Assembly: GCA_000507305.1 (NCBI GenBank)
Contig: DF239804.1
Coordinates: 83,525-147,524, forward strand
Source: Breviolum minutum Mf 1.05b.01
Taxonomy: Eukaryota; Sar; Dinophyceae; Suessiales; Symbiodiniaceae
Reading direction: 5' to 3'
DNA: 64,000 nt
Below the pieces are notes generated by a model, which worked only from the letters and a program-made list of their open reading frames with translations, did no database searches and was not told where the DNA came from. Made by a program: the position numbers and the translations under genes. Shown here one piece after another: positions 38,101-51,879 of the stretch. The first letter of the stretch is position 1. Each line of letters starts with the position of its first letter.

Positions 38101-41100
38101 TTTCCGCCTTTGACGTCTTGACATCGACATATGGCGCTATCAACTGCAAAACGCTTAACGACTTGGAAAGAACTTCCTGGTTTATCATCCTGGAATTCAA
38201 AATCCGCAAGGTTTAGTCAAGGAAAGTGAATCCAATAAATTGCTACGAAAGTGGCAAGTTCCCAATTAAACAAACATGGAGTTTATAAAACCAAAATTAT
38301 CGATAACTTGGGAACTGAATGGATGTTCTTCAGTAATGCAAACCCTTCAAGGATGTTAAATAAACAAGAATAAACATATATCAAGGTCATCAAAGAGGAT
38401 CCAGAATTAAATTCATAGTCAGCATCACTTCCCACCGTGGCTTAGGAACGATAGGGTCACAGGAAACCCCGGGCACTAAGGCTTTCCAAACCCAACAAAC
38501 CATCCAGTAGTTGCTGACAACTTGGAAGCATCCTAAGTTCATCGGAATCCTAGCTACCCCCCCGAGAAATAAGGGTCTAATAAGGAGGTTATTAACCACC
38601 AATTTTATCCAATTTTCCATAGTAAGGCCTTATAAAGCCAGAATTTCTGGTGGTAGCTAGGATTCTCATGATAAAGCGAGTAATAACCAGCTCACATACT
38701 GGAGGCTGCTAGTTGTCAACCATAGCTGATGAAATATAGATGCTGATTTTCCAAGTTTGGTGGTTAACTGCTCAACAGTTTCAACCTAGTCAAAATCTCA
38801 AATCTGATATGCCCAAATCTGTGAAAACAGGGAGATTCCTGAAGGCAACTCACCAATCAACTGGCTGAAGCAGCAGCTGTGTGCTCAAGATCATTCACCA
38901 AAAATCCTCAATATGAAATTCAAAAACAACATAAAAAATCCAACACACTGTGGATGGTTCAGAAATCCGGCGATCACCAGTTGCGGTTGGTAGTTTATCT
39001 ATCATTATCTACAAGGTTTTGGCACCATCCCAGGTGGTTGTTTAGGAGTTGTTCCATGAACAGTAAAACTGGAACATACCAAAACGACCCTGAACCACCA
39101 CGATGTTGAAGGATTTTTGTTCAGCTCATTTGAGGGTTTAGGGCCTAACTGGAGGTTTGCTCCCTCCCCGGGTTTTTTGTTGGAGAACTGGATTCAAATC
39201 GTTCAAAATCCTCACATTCCAAGGCCGAAGCTCCAGAACATAACTTGGATGTCCAGGAAGTGGATGGATCACTGGTTAGGATCAATGGGTTCATTTCACC
39301 TACTTATAAATTGGGTAAGTATATTGGGGTTATAACCCAATACCTTTGACATTAACTTCCTGGGACATTCCAAGTAGTCCCCAAACACATCTTAGTCTTA
39401 CCCGCTGGAAGTTTGACAGTTCGCCCCTGAAAGGTTACCTTCCCAAAAGGAAAGGATCGTCTTCTAATCATCATTTTTCAGGGGCGAGCTGTTAAACTAT
39501 ATGATATATGTTGGGTGGTTGCCCAAACCCTGTTTCTCAGCGGGAAAATAAAGCTAATAGATGCGAATAGAATTTTAAGAAGGGAACCCAAGATTAACCT
39601 TCACGGAGTCCACTGTCTAGGCGAGGCCCACGATATGATCAAAATATGTATGTATGTATATAATATATGTATCTATATATGTCAGCATCTTCCAAAGGGT
39701 GCTCTTTGATTCTAAAGGATGGTGTATAGGCACCCCTTATCATCCATTCAGCACCCTTTGGAACATCCAGGTATATATTGTGTGTGTGTTTTTTTGGGGG
39801 GGGGCTTCCCAAAATGATATACCAGCATAGAACCCAAATAATTAACATGGACAACACACGTGTGTTGTCACTTATCTTTCCCAAACGGTAAAACAGTAAC
39901 TATATCACTGTATCTATCTACTGTATCTTACCCACCTTCTTAAAGAAAAACATCTCCCCACGTCTCTGAGAACAAACAAAAAGCCCGAGCGACGTAGCTG
40001 TAAACGTCCAGCACTCGCGGCAGTTGAGGGGCCAAGGTGGCTAACGTCAAGCGATGGTCGCGATGATCGAAGTACCAACCAGTTTTCTGGCCACTCAAGA
40101 GGTCCTAAAAGCTTACTCAGCCACGGGACCATGGAAATAGAAGTTTTGTGTTTGATTTTTCTCCACTAGACATGTAATCCCCAAATGGAATCCCAAAAAT
40201 ATCCGAAAAAATATGTTGCATTGTTGGAATTTTGGTGATGCCCTCTGGTAAACTAACATAGCCATAGCAATCGAACCTTCCACCATGTCGAATAGGAAGT
40301 ACAATGAAATACATCTTCAAGTGGGCCATGTTTCCATTGTTATGTTAGTATGCGGGAGTGTAGGGGAATTTTTGTTGGGGTTTGGGATGCCTTTTTTGAA
40401 GATCAGTATTTTTTAACATACAGTAAATGTTGTTTCAAAATAGGTGTTGGTGGTGTCTTTGTCTTTGACTGGTGGTGTCCCTTGAAGATCAGGATGTGAA
40501 TTTGTTGGGGCTCCTTGAGGAACTGGACATGGTGCGAGGAAAGTACCCTGAGCCCTGAGTACAAACAAAACCTTTGGCAATTCTTTCCAAAAATACTTGG
40601 AGTTGCTTAATGGTGGTTGGAAAAGACAACAAATATTCACCAAATGGGGGTTGAATGGCGACTTACCATGGTAGAAAGTAAAGCAGAATCTTAAACAAAA
40701 GAATGCAGGTGTTGCTGCGTACTCCATTTCCAATAGGTGCATTACCATACCAAAAATCATTTAATCCCTAAGGGTTCATTCAAGGTTCAATTCAACTTTC
40801 AGGTTTCCATTCGGGGACTGATTTATATAGATTTATGCTATATAGGACATCTTCATGATCCCATTGAACCATAGGCTTTCAAGAGAAGCCCTTCAAATGA
40901 CACCTCTACTGCTAGCCGGCCGTCAACACCCCCAATGTTTTATCATTTTTTGGGGGGGATCCTATCACTATTTTGGATAATGCCCATGTGTCAAAAACCA
41001 CTATTAGACTGTTAACCTGTTGGTTTGTTTTCAGCTTAGATTCGAAGATTTCTGTCAGAATAAACCACGAACCTTAATAAAATACCCAGAAATGCCTGAT

Positions 41101-44100
41101 TCGACCTGAAAATGAGAATACGCTCTATTCACCAGTCAAAGCATGTCAATTCTTGATCCCCTGTTCTACTAACATCCTTGAATGTGTCATCAACCCTTAC
41201 GCGAAGTGAACATTCAATCAAATCCATGTCTCAAATCAGGCGCTTTTGTACACATCCCATTTCACATATTGTTTACCATTCACCCTGTTGTGTGGCCCCC
41301 TTCACCCTTGTATGACTTCTACAGTAATGGCCAATTGTGTTTTTACTTGTTCATCACCCCCCCCCAAGAAAAGGGGACTCCATCCATCGAACCTCCATAC
41401 CTAATACCCCCCCCAAAAAAAAAAACAGATCAGGTTGTCTCATGTCATCATGACCGTCCTGTGGCTTACTTACAGGAAAACCCGCCAGAAATAACGCCTT
41501 AAACAAGACTCCAATTTGTCATTACCCTCCCAACAAATTTTCCAAAAGCACCTTCCAGGAAGGCTGGTGTAAAATGATTATCCTATGGGTTGGTGGTTCG
41601 TTGCATGGAGGGTATATCACCAGCCCCGAGGCAATACACAATTTCGCAAATCACTCAAAACCAGATCTACACGGTTTAATCCCCAACATGGGTCGTTAAA
41701 AACCCCCTCGCATTTGTCTCAAAGAAGACACCTTATCAAATATATGAAAACATGTTCAAAGTTTGGGCACATTGAAACAGCAATGAAATCTGGCCAAACA
41801 GAATACAATAATATTTCACCAACCTAGATTTCCCTCAAAATTGCCGGGGTCTCATTTCCCGATTCACCCAAAACGCTACGGTCGTGACCAACTGAAATCA
41901 TCGCCAAAATGCCACCGCAAAGGAGGCGCCATGTTCCCTTAATTCACTCGGTCCCTGACAGTGCGAGGGAACCCACTCGCAAGGCGGTTGACCACATGTC
42001 ATCACTATCATTATCATCAGTTGGAATCTGTTTCAGTATTGTCAGTAGCATCGAAGTACTTTTTTTTAGTCTTAATATATCTTCATATGTTCGTCATGAC
42101 CATCCTTATCATGAATATTTACTAGCATAATTATATCATAAATAATGATATATATATATAATTATATATTTTGTTAGTCTCATTTCCGCTCATTATCACT
42201 CTCACCATTGCTAGCTGATGGAAGAAATCCTGCGCCACCTGGGATGTATAAAACCAACCAGCATGTATGAAACCCTGTTTTGTAAAGGGATATTTACCAT
42301 ATCAACTGGTGCAGGATGTCTTCCATCAACAGTATGTTACTATCTTGTCATAAAAGGAATTCTTTCCAATCGCCTGGATCCTTCTGAGTTTCTCAGTGAC
42401 GCTGTCATGCGAGAACAACCTGGATTTTTTCTCATGCTCTAGGACTCTAGGCTGTAGGGATAAGTATGGTTAACCACCATCACCAAAAAAAAATCCATGA
42501 ATATACACTCCGGAAAACGAACATGGCAATGGAACATCACACTTTTCCATTGGAAAATACATCTTGAAATGGTGGATTTGCCATTAATTAGTCATCTTGA
42601 TTTTTTTCGTGCGGGGTAAATTTTTTGAATAACCCCAGTATTTCCCGGATCACCATTATAACCACATATCTCGTTGTGCACCATCAAATTCCTCGATGAG
42701 ATCTGCGATAGAGACCCGCAGTGGGCATCACGACTGTCAGGTCTTCAGAAAATCCCTCAATCCCTCCAAACATCTATCTAAACCCTAGTGCCTGCGCATC
42801 TTTTTAATACCCCCTGCCCCTCGGAAATTATATAGCATTTTGAACCTAAATTCATGAAGGTTTGCCAAGAATGAAGGTGGATGGAAGATGACATTTCTTT
42901 CAAAAAAATTCGGTGGTTTTGAGGTGAACGAGCCGTTAATTTTGCAGGGTGTAGGGATTCTCCCCACATCCAAGTCCCAAGACTCACCCTGCATGCCTGA
43001 TAGGAGCCCTTGAGCACTTCCCGTCTCAAGGTGGCTTTCCTGGAAGGTTTCAGCAAAACCAGGCATGAAGAAAATTGCTGAGACATGTTCCCAAGAAATC
43101 TCCAACAGGACCCACTGAACGGACCCCTAAACCCGAATATCTCATAGCTCGTACGGGTCCGATCCAATTTTTGTTGGATATTTTGTGGAAAAAAATGTCT
43201 TGATCATCATGGTCATGTCAGATTTCTGGAAAAACAAAAAAACACACACCCACTGAATAGAAACCCCTCAGAGTTTCCGTAAGTCATGCATTACCATAAA
43301 TTGAACTGAATTTCATGGAGGCATTTCACCTTAGTTATTACCCTTGCAAAACTGGCATGCAAAACTGAACAAATGCCCCGTTCAAAAGAACAATTTTAAA
43401 AGACATCGTCTTCCAAACATTTTGCAAGGGAGTATAACGAAAATGCGGGGTGAAAGCGGTGGGTTGTGATGTCGTTTCAAGTCATTAGGTGCCTTTATGA
43501 CCAGAAAATCCGGGTGTTACATGCTGTTACCACTTGGGAAGTATCCTTGGATGTTGGATATTCATCGTTACAGTATTCCATGATATTCCCAGCTATGAAA
43601 CGCTGGCATCACCCCTGTCTTGGCTACTTAGTTGGGTGATCATATCCAAATCCTCGGCTATTAAATTTTCTTTAGCACAAACTTGAAAAATTGCCGGTTG
43701 CGGTTGTCACAGTTTTTCACTTCGAAAATCTTCCAGAAGTTTGGCAAGCGAACACATCAACAAAATGTGAAAAAAACAACACATAATACACAGAAAAAAC
43801 ATTGATACTTTATCATTTATCATTATTTCTTTTGAAACTCACTACCAAACACTGCTCCTTCGCGCTCCCAAAACTCGTGGAAACACCGTTTTTACATCTC
43901 AAGAAGGTCCAAGACACTCTCTTCTGCGCCCAGGCGTGTCCTGGAAAATGAGTTCAAGAGAAGACTACAAGATGCGCCCAAACACCAGTCTTAAATGAGG
44001 TGAAATAACCCCGGAAAAAACATGGCATTTTCCGCCCCAGTCTTTCACCCCATTGTTTTTCGGCCATGAATTTTTGAGGCAACCCATGAAAAAAACTCCA

Positions 44101-47100
44101 TTTACAACGGCCATCGGCTCGAGGACTACCTCTTGCGCCGAAAAGGAAGGCAATTTTTGTGCCCCCCAAAAAGGAAGCCGTGAATTTTTCTCATCTTCGA
44201 AAGATAATGATATTCTCGTGGGTGGTTTCAGCCCATCTGAACAATGTTAGTCAAAATAAGAATCTTCACCGAATAAGGGTGACAACAAAAAAACATTTGA
44301 AACCATTTGTCACCATTTGTTGAACTGCATCACGCGAGCGAAGCGCGCTTGTTGACTGATGCAGCGGCTCGAACTTAGATGACCACTTCGGAACGGAGGA
44401 TGTGGGTTTGGACCAACTCCTTAATTAAGTGCAACAAATGAAACTACTTGTTTACATTAAGTTACAAATGAATTGCAGGATGACTCCGTCAATGGTAGCT
44501 AATCTCTGCTGGCTCCAAGGCAGTGTAGCACATCATCCAACAAATCAAAATTACAGACGTCGGTCGGCGCAACTTGTGCGGGATGACGAATTTCATGCCT
44601 CTTGCTGACCTAAGATTTGGCCCATACAGAGAGCTTTGAGATGTAGAAGCGTCCTGCATTCGAAGGTCGCTTTCGGAGACGGCGCTTGCGCTTGGGCGAG
44701 GCGGGCTTCGGCTTGGGCACTTTCACGATCGGCCTCGATGCCCGTATGCCCAAAATCACCTGCTTCAAGACCTGCTTGCTTCTCTCCACCCACACATCTC
44801 CTTTGCCGACCCCCCAAACAACCTTGCATTGCAGCAAGGGCTCTCCATCCACAAACGGCAGGTCCACCGTGACCCATCTCTGACCAACCAGCCATTCGTC
44901 GTCGTCCTTCGCCACACGTGGTTTTTCAGGGTCACCCAGACCCTCTGCCCTCCGAGATTCGTTCTGGATCTGTCTGACGAGCATGTTGCATGCATCTTTT
45001 CCTTCAATGTCCATGCAACGACAAAAGGTAAAGATCATGAAATCTACTATCAATAAAAAACACGCGTGCCTGTCTTGACAAAGACAAAATATGCAATGAC
45101 AAGCGTATTGAAAATGCACAGCGAAGGGGGCCTATTTGACAAGGGACATGGCCTGAGCACGCCTCCATTGCCTTCTGCTATTGCAGCAGTTCCTGCTGCA
45201 CCTCTTCCCACTGCTCCATGCATTGCACGAGCTTCCAATCCCGTCGGATACACTCGCTGGAACAATACCAGCGTGTGATCCAGGGCCTCCAACAGACCCA
45301 CCACACTTTCCACGAGGGCCATGTTCGCCCCATCCCACTCCATGGCAAACGATTATCTTCCAACGCACGTAGCACGTCTCGATGCCATTGTCCTGGCTGG
45401 GAACCAGCCAGGACTTCACCAAAAAGGGCATGGTGGTGCCCCATCAGCGGGACACACCCGCGGTCAGCCAGATCATTATAGGCATGGCTCCACTGCTCTT
45501 TATCTTAAAGGGAGTCGACGAACAAAGGTAATGAATGTACGTTCTATGTAACTTACCTTGTTTACCATAAATCATGCATGCATGATTAAAATATGTTTCG
45601 TTGCTTCCAGGAATTCCTCTTGTAAAACCAGCCTCAGTGGCTGCAGCAAAACAAATCATCAACATTGTCGAAAAACAAACCTGATAATCCTGCGCACATG
45701 CATATATTCCTTCTTCCTAACCTTCTTGCTGCAAGTTTCCGCATGTCTCAACAAAGCTGAGCAACTGAGACTGTGTGAAGGGTCAATGCTGGCTGAGGGG
45801 TGCTTTTCAAAGGTGCTTGACAAGTGACCGCAATTGCCTTTCCATTCATCCTTGTGAAAGGCTGCATCAATGGCTAAGTGTAGGCGATGCGGGCTACAGT
45901 GTTGAACCAGCATGGGATATCCAGCGTAGATTGAAGATGTCTTGCCACATTGCTGCCATCTCCGGAGTCAGACAGTGCCCGTCGGGTACCCATTCCTGAT
46001 ACCAGGATTTCTGGAAGCCGGTGTCTCTTGTGTGTATATTATTATTTATTCTTGTTTCTTTTCCCAGCTAACTTCCCAGCTTTGGCTTGCATTTCTGCTT
46101 TCAGCAACGGTATAAGATAGTAGCAAAGCTGGTGGTTGCTGAGGGGCATGGTTGACACAGTTGACAAACTTGGCCAAAGCTCAACATGCTTGCGCCGAAA
46201 CGCAACACGGCGGTTGCTGGAGCTTCTCGCTGCGTGGTGCCCCCGGCACCTTTGACATCGGTGAGATGTCAAAGGTATCTGCTGGTTTGCCCCGGTACCC
46301 GTAGGTAAACCAGAAGGCGCGCGCTTCCGCATCCCGAGGCACCTTAGATGTTACTGCGCCCCTCCTCATTGGCCATCACGCTGAGAAGGGCTTACCGACC
46401 AAATGAAAATGAGGCAGACACGAGAACAAGCCCACCCTTGTGCCATCAAAAAAGCAAGCAGAAAAATCCTCTTTTTCGCACGACCGACCATATTAAAATG
46501 GGGCCGACGCAGCAATATGCAAATCATCTAGGATGCGATTTTGAAAACGGCATGGCTTTGGATCAGTCTGCAGGTTCCTGCCTCTTTTTGGTCTCGAACC
46601 TTTTCTTCGACTCTTCAAGGGCTTTTTGGAAGTCGGTGTCTCCGTCGTCCTGCATGTGAAATGAAGCAGACTGGCATGTGATTTTCAGAAAAAAAAATTG
46701 CTCATGGCACCCCGTGCTAAGTCGCGGTTGCCTCCAGCTTCTCTGGCTCTTTTCTGGGAGGCAGCCGTTGCCCAGGTGGAGGGAGCCGCAAATCCTGCGC
46801 GACAGCAGCTGCAACCAAAGGAGTTTCGCCTTGCAAATTGCGAGCCCAAATGTCAGCGGACGAGCGCAACAAAAGGCGAATGCAGGAAGGCCCAGCATAA
46901 ACTGCCACCGTGTGCAATGGCGTAGCCCCTTCACAATCAAGCGCACACCCTAAAACTTTTGATCACGTTTGACATGCTTGATACCACCCAGACGATATTG
47001 ATTTTGAGGAGCCTCAGATGGTTTGGTTTCAGGGAGAGCTTACAAAAAAGTCAAAAATCTTTGCCCCATTTGGGTGTTGCCGACGAAAAATGAAATCATG

Positions 47101-50100
47101 TCAGGGCTTCAATTAAGGGTCCAGCAGAAATTTCAATGATCTTTCGAAGAGTTCAATCAAAAACCAGCAGTTTCATCTCATATGTACCAGGGACCAAACT
47201 GCTTATGTTGGGGATGGTCATCCCACCTTTAATAGGAAATCCTTATAATGGGTATAAAAACCCCTACTGTAAGGTTGATGACCATCCCTACCATAAAAAA
47301 ACAACGGAAGTTTAGACCCTAGCACATGTAAAAACCAAACAGGCGTGATGGCTGCGTATGAAACAAACCCAGGAAGTTACCCATTGATTTATAAGGCAAT
47401 TTAAAGGTTTAAATGGGCCCGGCATTTCAACCGCATATGTTTTAGGACATTTTTAAAAAATAACTATATGAGAGATTTTGTAATAAAATTGGGACGATTT
47501 GGACATGATTTGGATAGGCTCAGGGTCCACCGTCTTGAAGTTCAGCTTCTGGGAGCTCTACCCAATGTCCAAGCCGGACGGTTCCTGTCGTATGATCACC
47601 ACTTTGGGATGAAGCACCTGCAACAAAAAAGTCACAGGGCCATTGTTTCTTTTTTTTCCGGGTAAAATGCAAAAACTGCTGGGTGAAGGATACGATCAAC
47701 TAAAAAGACGGTCAGAAAATATGTTAACACCTGATATAAACTTCAAATAAAGATATATCATATGTATATATATATATATAAATCGATAGATATCGTATAC
47801 ATATTATTATGTCCGCGATATTGCAATTATTCCTCTTCAACTAAAAGCAAAACATAATCTTTCATCCAACGGTCCAACACCCATATTTTTTTGAAGCCTT
47901 ACTATTTCTAGCAGTGAGACTTGGAGTTTAAACCTGGAGTTCTTTCAGTTGTCCAAAAGGCCGGTCTTTTTCCGGAAAAAAAAAACAAGTTGCCTCCAAC
48001 AAATGAATCCATGAAAAATACATGGATTGATGTTAGACTTCGCAAGCAACCATCATGGTCAGTCAACCGGGGCCCCCCATGGTTCAGGTACCCCCATGAC
48101 AAATCAGGCCTTAATAAGGGGTTATTAAGTATAGTTGTTCCCTTAATAAGGCCATTACAAAAAAAAAGTATAACATAAAACCCCAAAAACTGGAGGCTTG
48201 GAAAATGATCCGTTACCTTTTGGGATTGGTGGATTGGTGGATTTTTAGGCTCCAGACTTGTCTCGCGCGTGTAAATATTGATATGTATATATGTATATAT
48301 GTATATGTTATATGGTTATATGACAGGCATGCCATCTACTTTTACTTGGGTGTACCCTCCCTAAAACTAACAGCCCCTAAAAATAGGCCGGGTCCGGAAA
48401 GGAAACTACAGCTTCCAACCAGCATTTTTCAGGGGCATATTTGAAATTTGGGGAGTGTATGTTCTTTTGAGGGAACGAGGGATTTGCCATCATCAAACTA
48501 GTTCGGCAAAAGGTGAATTGTGTTTCCTTTGATATCTCATTCTTTCCATAATTTTTTGAGGTTTGAAGTTGTGACTCGTGAGCTTCTCCCATAGAATCCA
48601 TGGGACTGGTATATTTACCTACAATTTGGCATACATCTATGGTAAAAATATAGGTATTAAATTCCCATCCATTTGGATCCTATGGGTCTAAGATGATGAA
48701 AAAACGGCCTCATCCAAGGCATCAGCAATGGGCCAAAGGAGAGAATCTAAACCACTGGAGGGTTGAATGCATAGATGATCACCATAACCTCAGGACCATC
48801 GGTTCTTCTTCCGAAGTTGAGCTTTTCTTTTCAGTGTTGTTTTTTTTCAGTTTAAGTGACCTTTTTTTGAGGGGTGATAATCGTGACCGAAAATTTGAGG
48901 AATCAAAGGGGCACAAAAGGAAGCTGATGGATTCTGATGGATTTTGAATCTTTTTTTCCAACAAAAACCAGGAGACGATTTGTCAAAGACAATAATATTC
49001 ACTCATTGGATCTACATAATTGGTGGTTGAACCAACCCATCTGAAAAATATGAGTCAAATTGGAACATTTCCATATATACATATATACGGATGAACCTTC
49101 AAAAATATGTGAAACCACCACCTAGTCCATGGCTGCACCTTTGTTTCCATTTTGGAGAAACTGAGCGAATATAGGTGGAACTCACTGAAACTCAACCGCT
49201 GAAACTTCAGGGCTTCGTGTAATATCCGGCCTTGCATCCCTGAAAACCCTAAACAATCACCTCGGAAGGACCTGAAATTCCAGGTCTGTTGGGTTTGCTC
49301 ATCTTCCCCACCAAAAAAAAGTTGCCTGGAAGGCCAAGTGTCCTATTTTTTTAGGCAACTTTACCCCTAAAACCAGCAACTATTGCCTAAAAAATAGGGC
49401 ACTTGGCTTTCCAGGTGAGTTGAAGTTCGGAAATTCCTCCGTTCTCTTTTTTTCGAGTGACTAAACTCTAATACAACGGGACAACCATCGGAGGCAATTC
49501 TCCGTTTTCGTGGAACTTTTTTGCGATAAAGGTGACCTCCAACGATCGGGGATAAACATAACAGGTCATGAATTGAATCACCTGCCCTAAGGATCTTGAC
49601 CCCTCCTATGGAAACACCAGACCCTCCTAGTGACACCCCTGGGGCGTCAAAAAAGGTGTTTTTGACACCCCATGACATCCCAAGGATTCTTAGGGTGGCT
49701 ATGATCACTTCATATCACCGCAATTTTACGCAGGGAAAAATCAATGTGACTTCACGGACTTCAATATCAATGAGGGTGCCAAGTTCAGATCATCTATTCA
49801 AAGTCTTTTTTGTTGTACTTGGAGGATCATCCCATTTAGTAAGTGGTTAATAACCATGGTTAGTAAGTCCCCTAAATGGGGTTATTCCCCTTCCAAATGG
49901 CCTAAATGGCTTATAAATAGGGGTTACTAACCACTTACTAAATGGGATGATCCTCCAAGTACCTTGGTGCGGGTTTTTTCTGGGCTCCAAGGTATTTCCT
50001 GACTTTAGTTTGTAGGGATGCATGCCCAGTTCGCCCGAAACAAAGTAAGGATAAAAAAGCAACCCCAGTTCGCCCCCCAAAAAATTAGCGCGCCCCATTT

Positions 50101-51812
50101 TGGGAAAGGGATCGTCCTGAAAACGCCATCCCGCCTTTAAACAGGGAGGGCAAACTGTTAAACTTCGGTGGTGTACCTGAAATAGCCGGTGATTTTCCGA
50201 ATCCCAAACGCTACTGAAATTCGTGAGGTCGCTCCCCAAGCAACGGTCCACGACCAATCCGGGGAGGTCGTCGGCTTCTCCATGAGCCAAGCGATAGAAA
50301 GGTTCAGCAAACAGCCTGGCGTTTTGTTGGTGGTTTTTCACCAACCCCATGTGAAAAAATATGCTCGTCAAATTGGAAATCTTCCCTAAATTTCGGGGTG
50401 AAAATGAAAAAACTATTTGAAGTTTCGCCATCTAGCTGGTTTCACGTAGAAAGACTCCATCCCCATCTTATTGAGAAAGATGCAGGTTTGTTCAAATTTG
50501 GACCATTTGAATCCCCGATTTTTTTTTTTTCGCGGGTGGATTTTTTCACAATTTTTTGAAATCACCACCTAGTTTACACTCCCAAAGTTTAACATAGATA
50601 GCAAATTATGCCAACATAGAAGCATGGAAAGGTATCAAACATTAGCCTGGTGGCTTCCCCTTTTGACAAAACACCTGCAGTTCAGCAATTCTTGGCCACG
50701 AAAAAAAACGTAAAGTCCCTTACGGATTCCATGAGTCATACGGGTATAAGGGTTTACTATAATCCCCACATAACAGTGTAGCTTTAATCCCCTACATAAC
50801 CCTGAACAACTAGGGTTCTTGTCATTGCTCAAATGGTATGACAAAACATATTTGATTCAAAGTTTTACCTAACAAAGGTTGAGATATCACACCAAAAAAC
50901 CACCAGGGTCTGGGTATCAAGCATATTCCAAACACTCAATGTATGGCATATCTACCTACATTCGGGTATAGGTTAGGGAGCAAAACGTAGATAAATACAC
51001 CATACATTGAGTGTCTGGATGTGTGATACAGCATGTCACATCCCTAGGATCAACGAACGGTAAACTGGGTGCTTTGGGGCCCGGCGGTTTGGGATTCTAC
51101 AGTCGGGGTGCCTCTAAGTAATAGTCCCTTCGTAAAGGAATCACAGGAATCATTCCAAACGACCACCAATTAACCATTACCCTCCCTGAAACTAACAGTT
51201 CGCCCCTAAAAATGGTAGTTTCCTATAGCAATCTCCTTTTCCAGTGGTCTATTATTTTCAGGGGCGTTTGCTGTTAGTTTCAGGGAGTGTAGTTGACTAA
51301 AACGACTATTGAAAAACAAAAACACCTCCTGTAACGCTGCAGCCTTGCCTGGCCACCGAATTCTCCCCCGTGGAAAGCACCAATTTTTCACTTAAAAAAG
51401 GTGGCCCTTTTTAGTCACCAGATTCACCAGTTATGAGTAGGATCCCTACTAACTTCATTGGGGTGAAATAACCCCATGTTACTTATTCCAAGACCTTTTT
51501 GGTCAGGGCTTTAACTGCACATCTTGTCATGGGGGCTGTTTGTGACCTCGAGAGTCATTTCAGGCCACGCGGTGAATCTGTTTTTTCGTCCTCTTTCGGC
51601 TCGTTGAGGCACGCGTTTTGGTCCACAGTCCCAACGGTCTGCGGTGGTGTTTTCATGTCCGATGATGCAAAGTGCTGGTTTTCTAGAGCCCGAGTGAACT
51701 AAACTAAATACAATTCAAATTCAAATGTTCTGGATGATGATTATCATCATTGTTATCCTGCTGCTGCTGTTGATGTTGATGATATTGATGTTGATGTTGA
51801 TGTTGATGATGA

Positions 51813-51879
<67 letters not shown>

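Noticed and set aside
42655-42725. Minus reading LRVSIADLIEEFDGAQRDMW as a missing rlmI-like exon
   Set aside because: Does not resemble the expected 'E-x-G-x-x-F' segment and has no AG|G acceptor in the right phase.
44330-44372. CGCGAGCGAAGCGCGC inverted motif as an origin or promoter
   Set aside because: A lone short GC-rich hairpin without supporting context.
9324-46649. Several candidate exons being exactly 87 nt (9324-9410, 18523-18609, 46563-46649)
   Set aside because: The encoded sequences are unrelated, so the equal length is probably coincidence.
46563-46946. 127-codon minus ORF as one exon
   Set aside because: Its first half is out of frame with the ankyrin reading; splicing at a GC donor joins the ankyrin frame to its last 28 codons instead.
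47468-47665. Plus-strand ORF over the VLHPKVV exon
   Set aside because: The plus reading lacks splice support; the minus reading fits the methyltransferase family and phase.
49847-50431. 194-codon minus ORF as one protein
   Set aside because: Only the HGEADD exon (50242-50315) is protein-like; the rest runs through a GGTGGTT repeat and palindromes.
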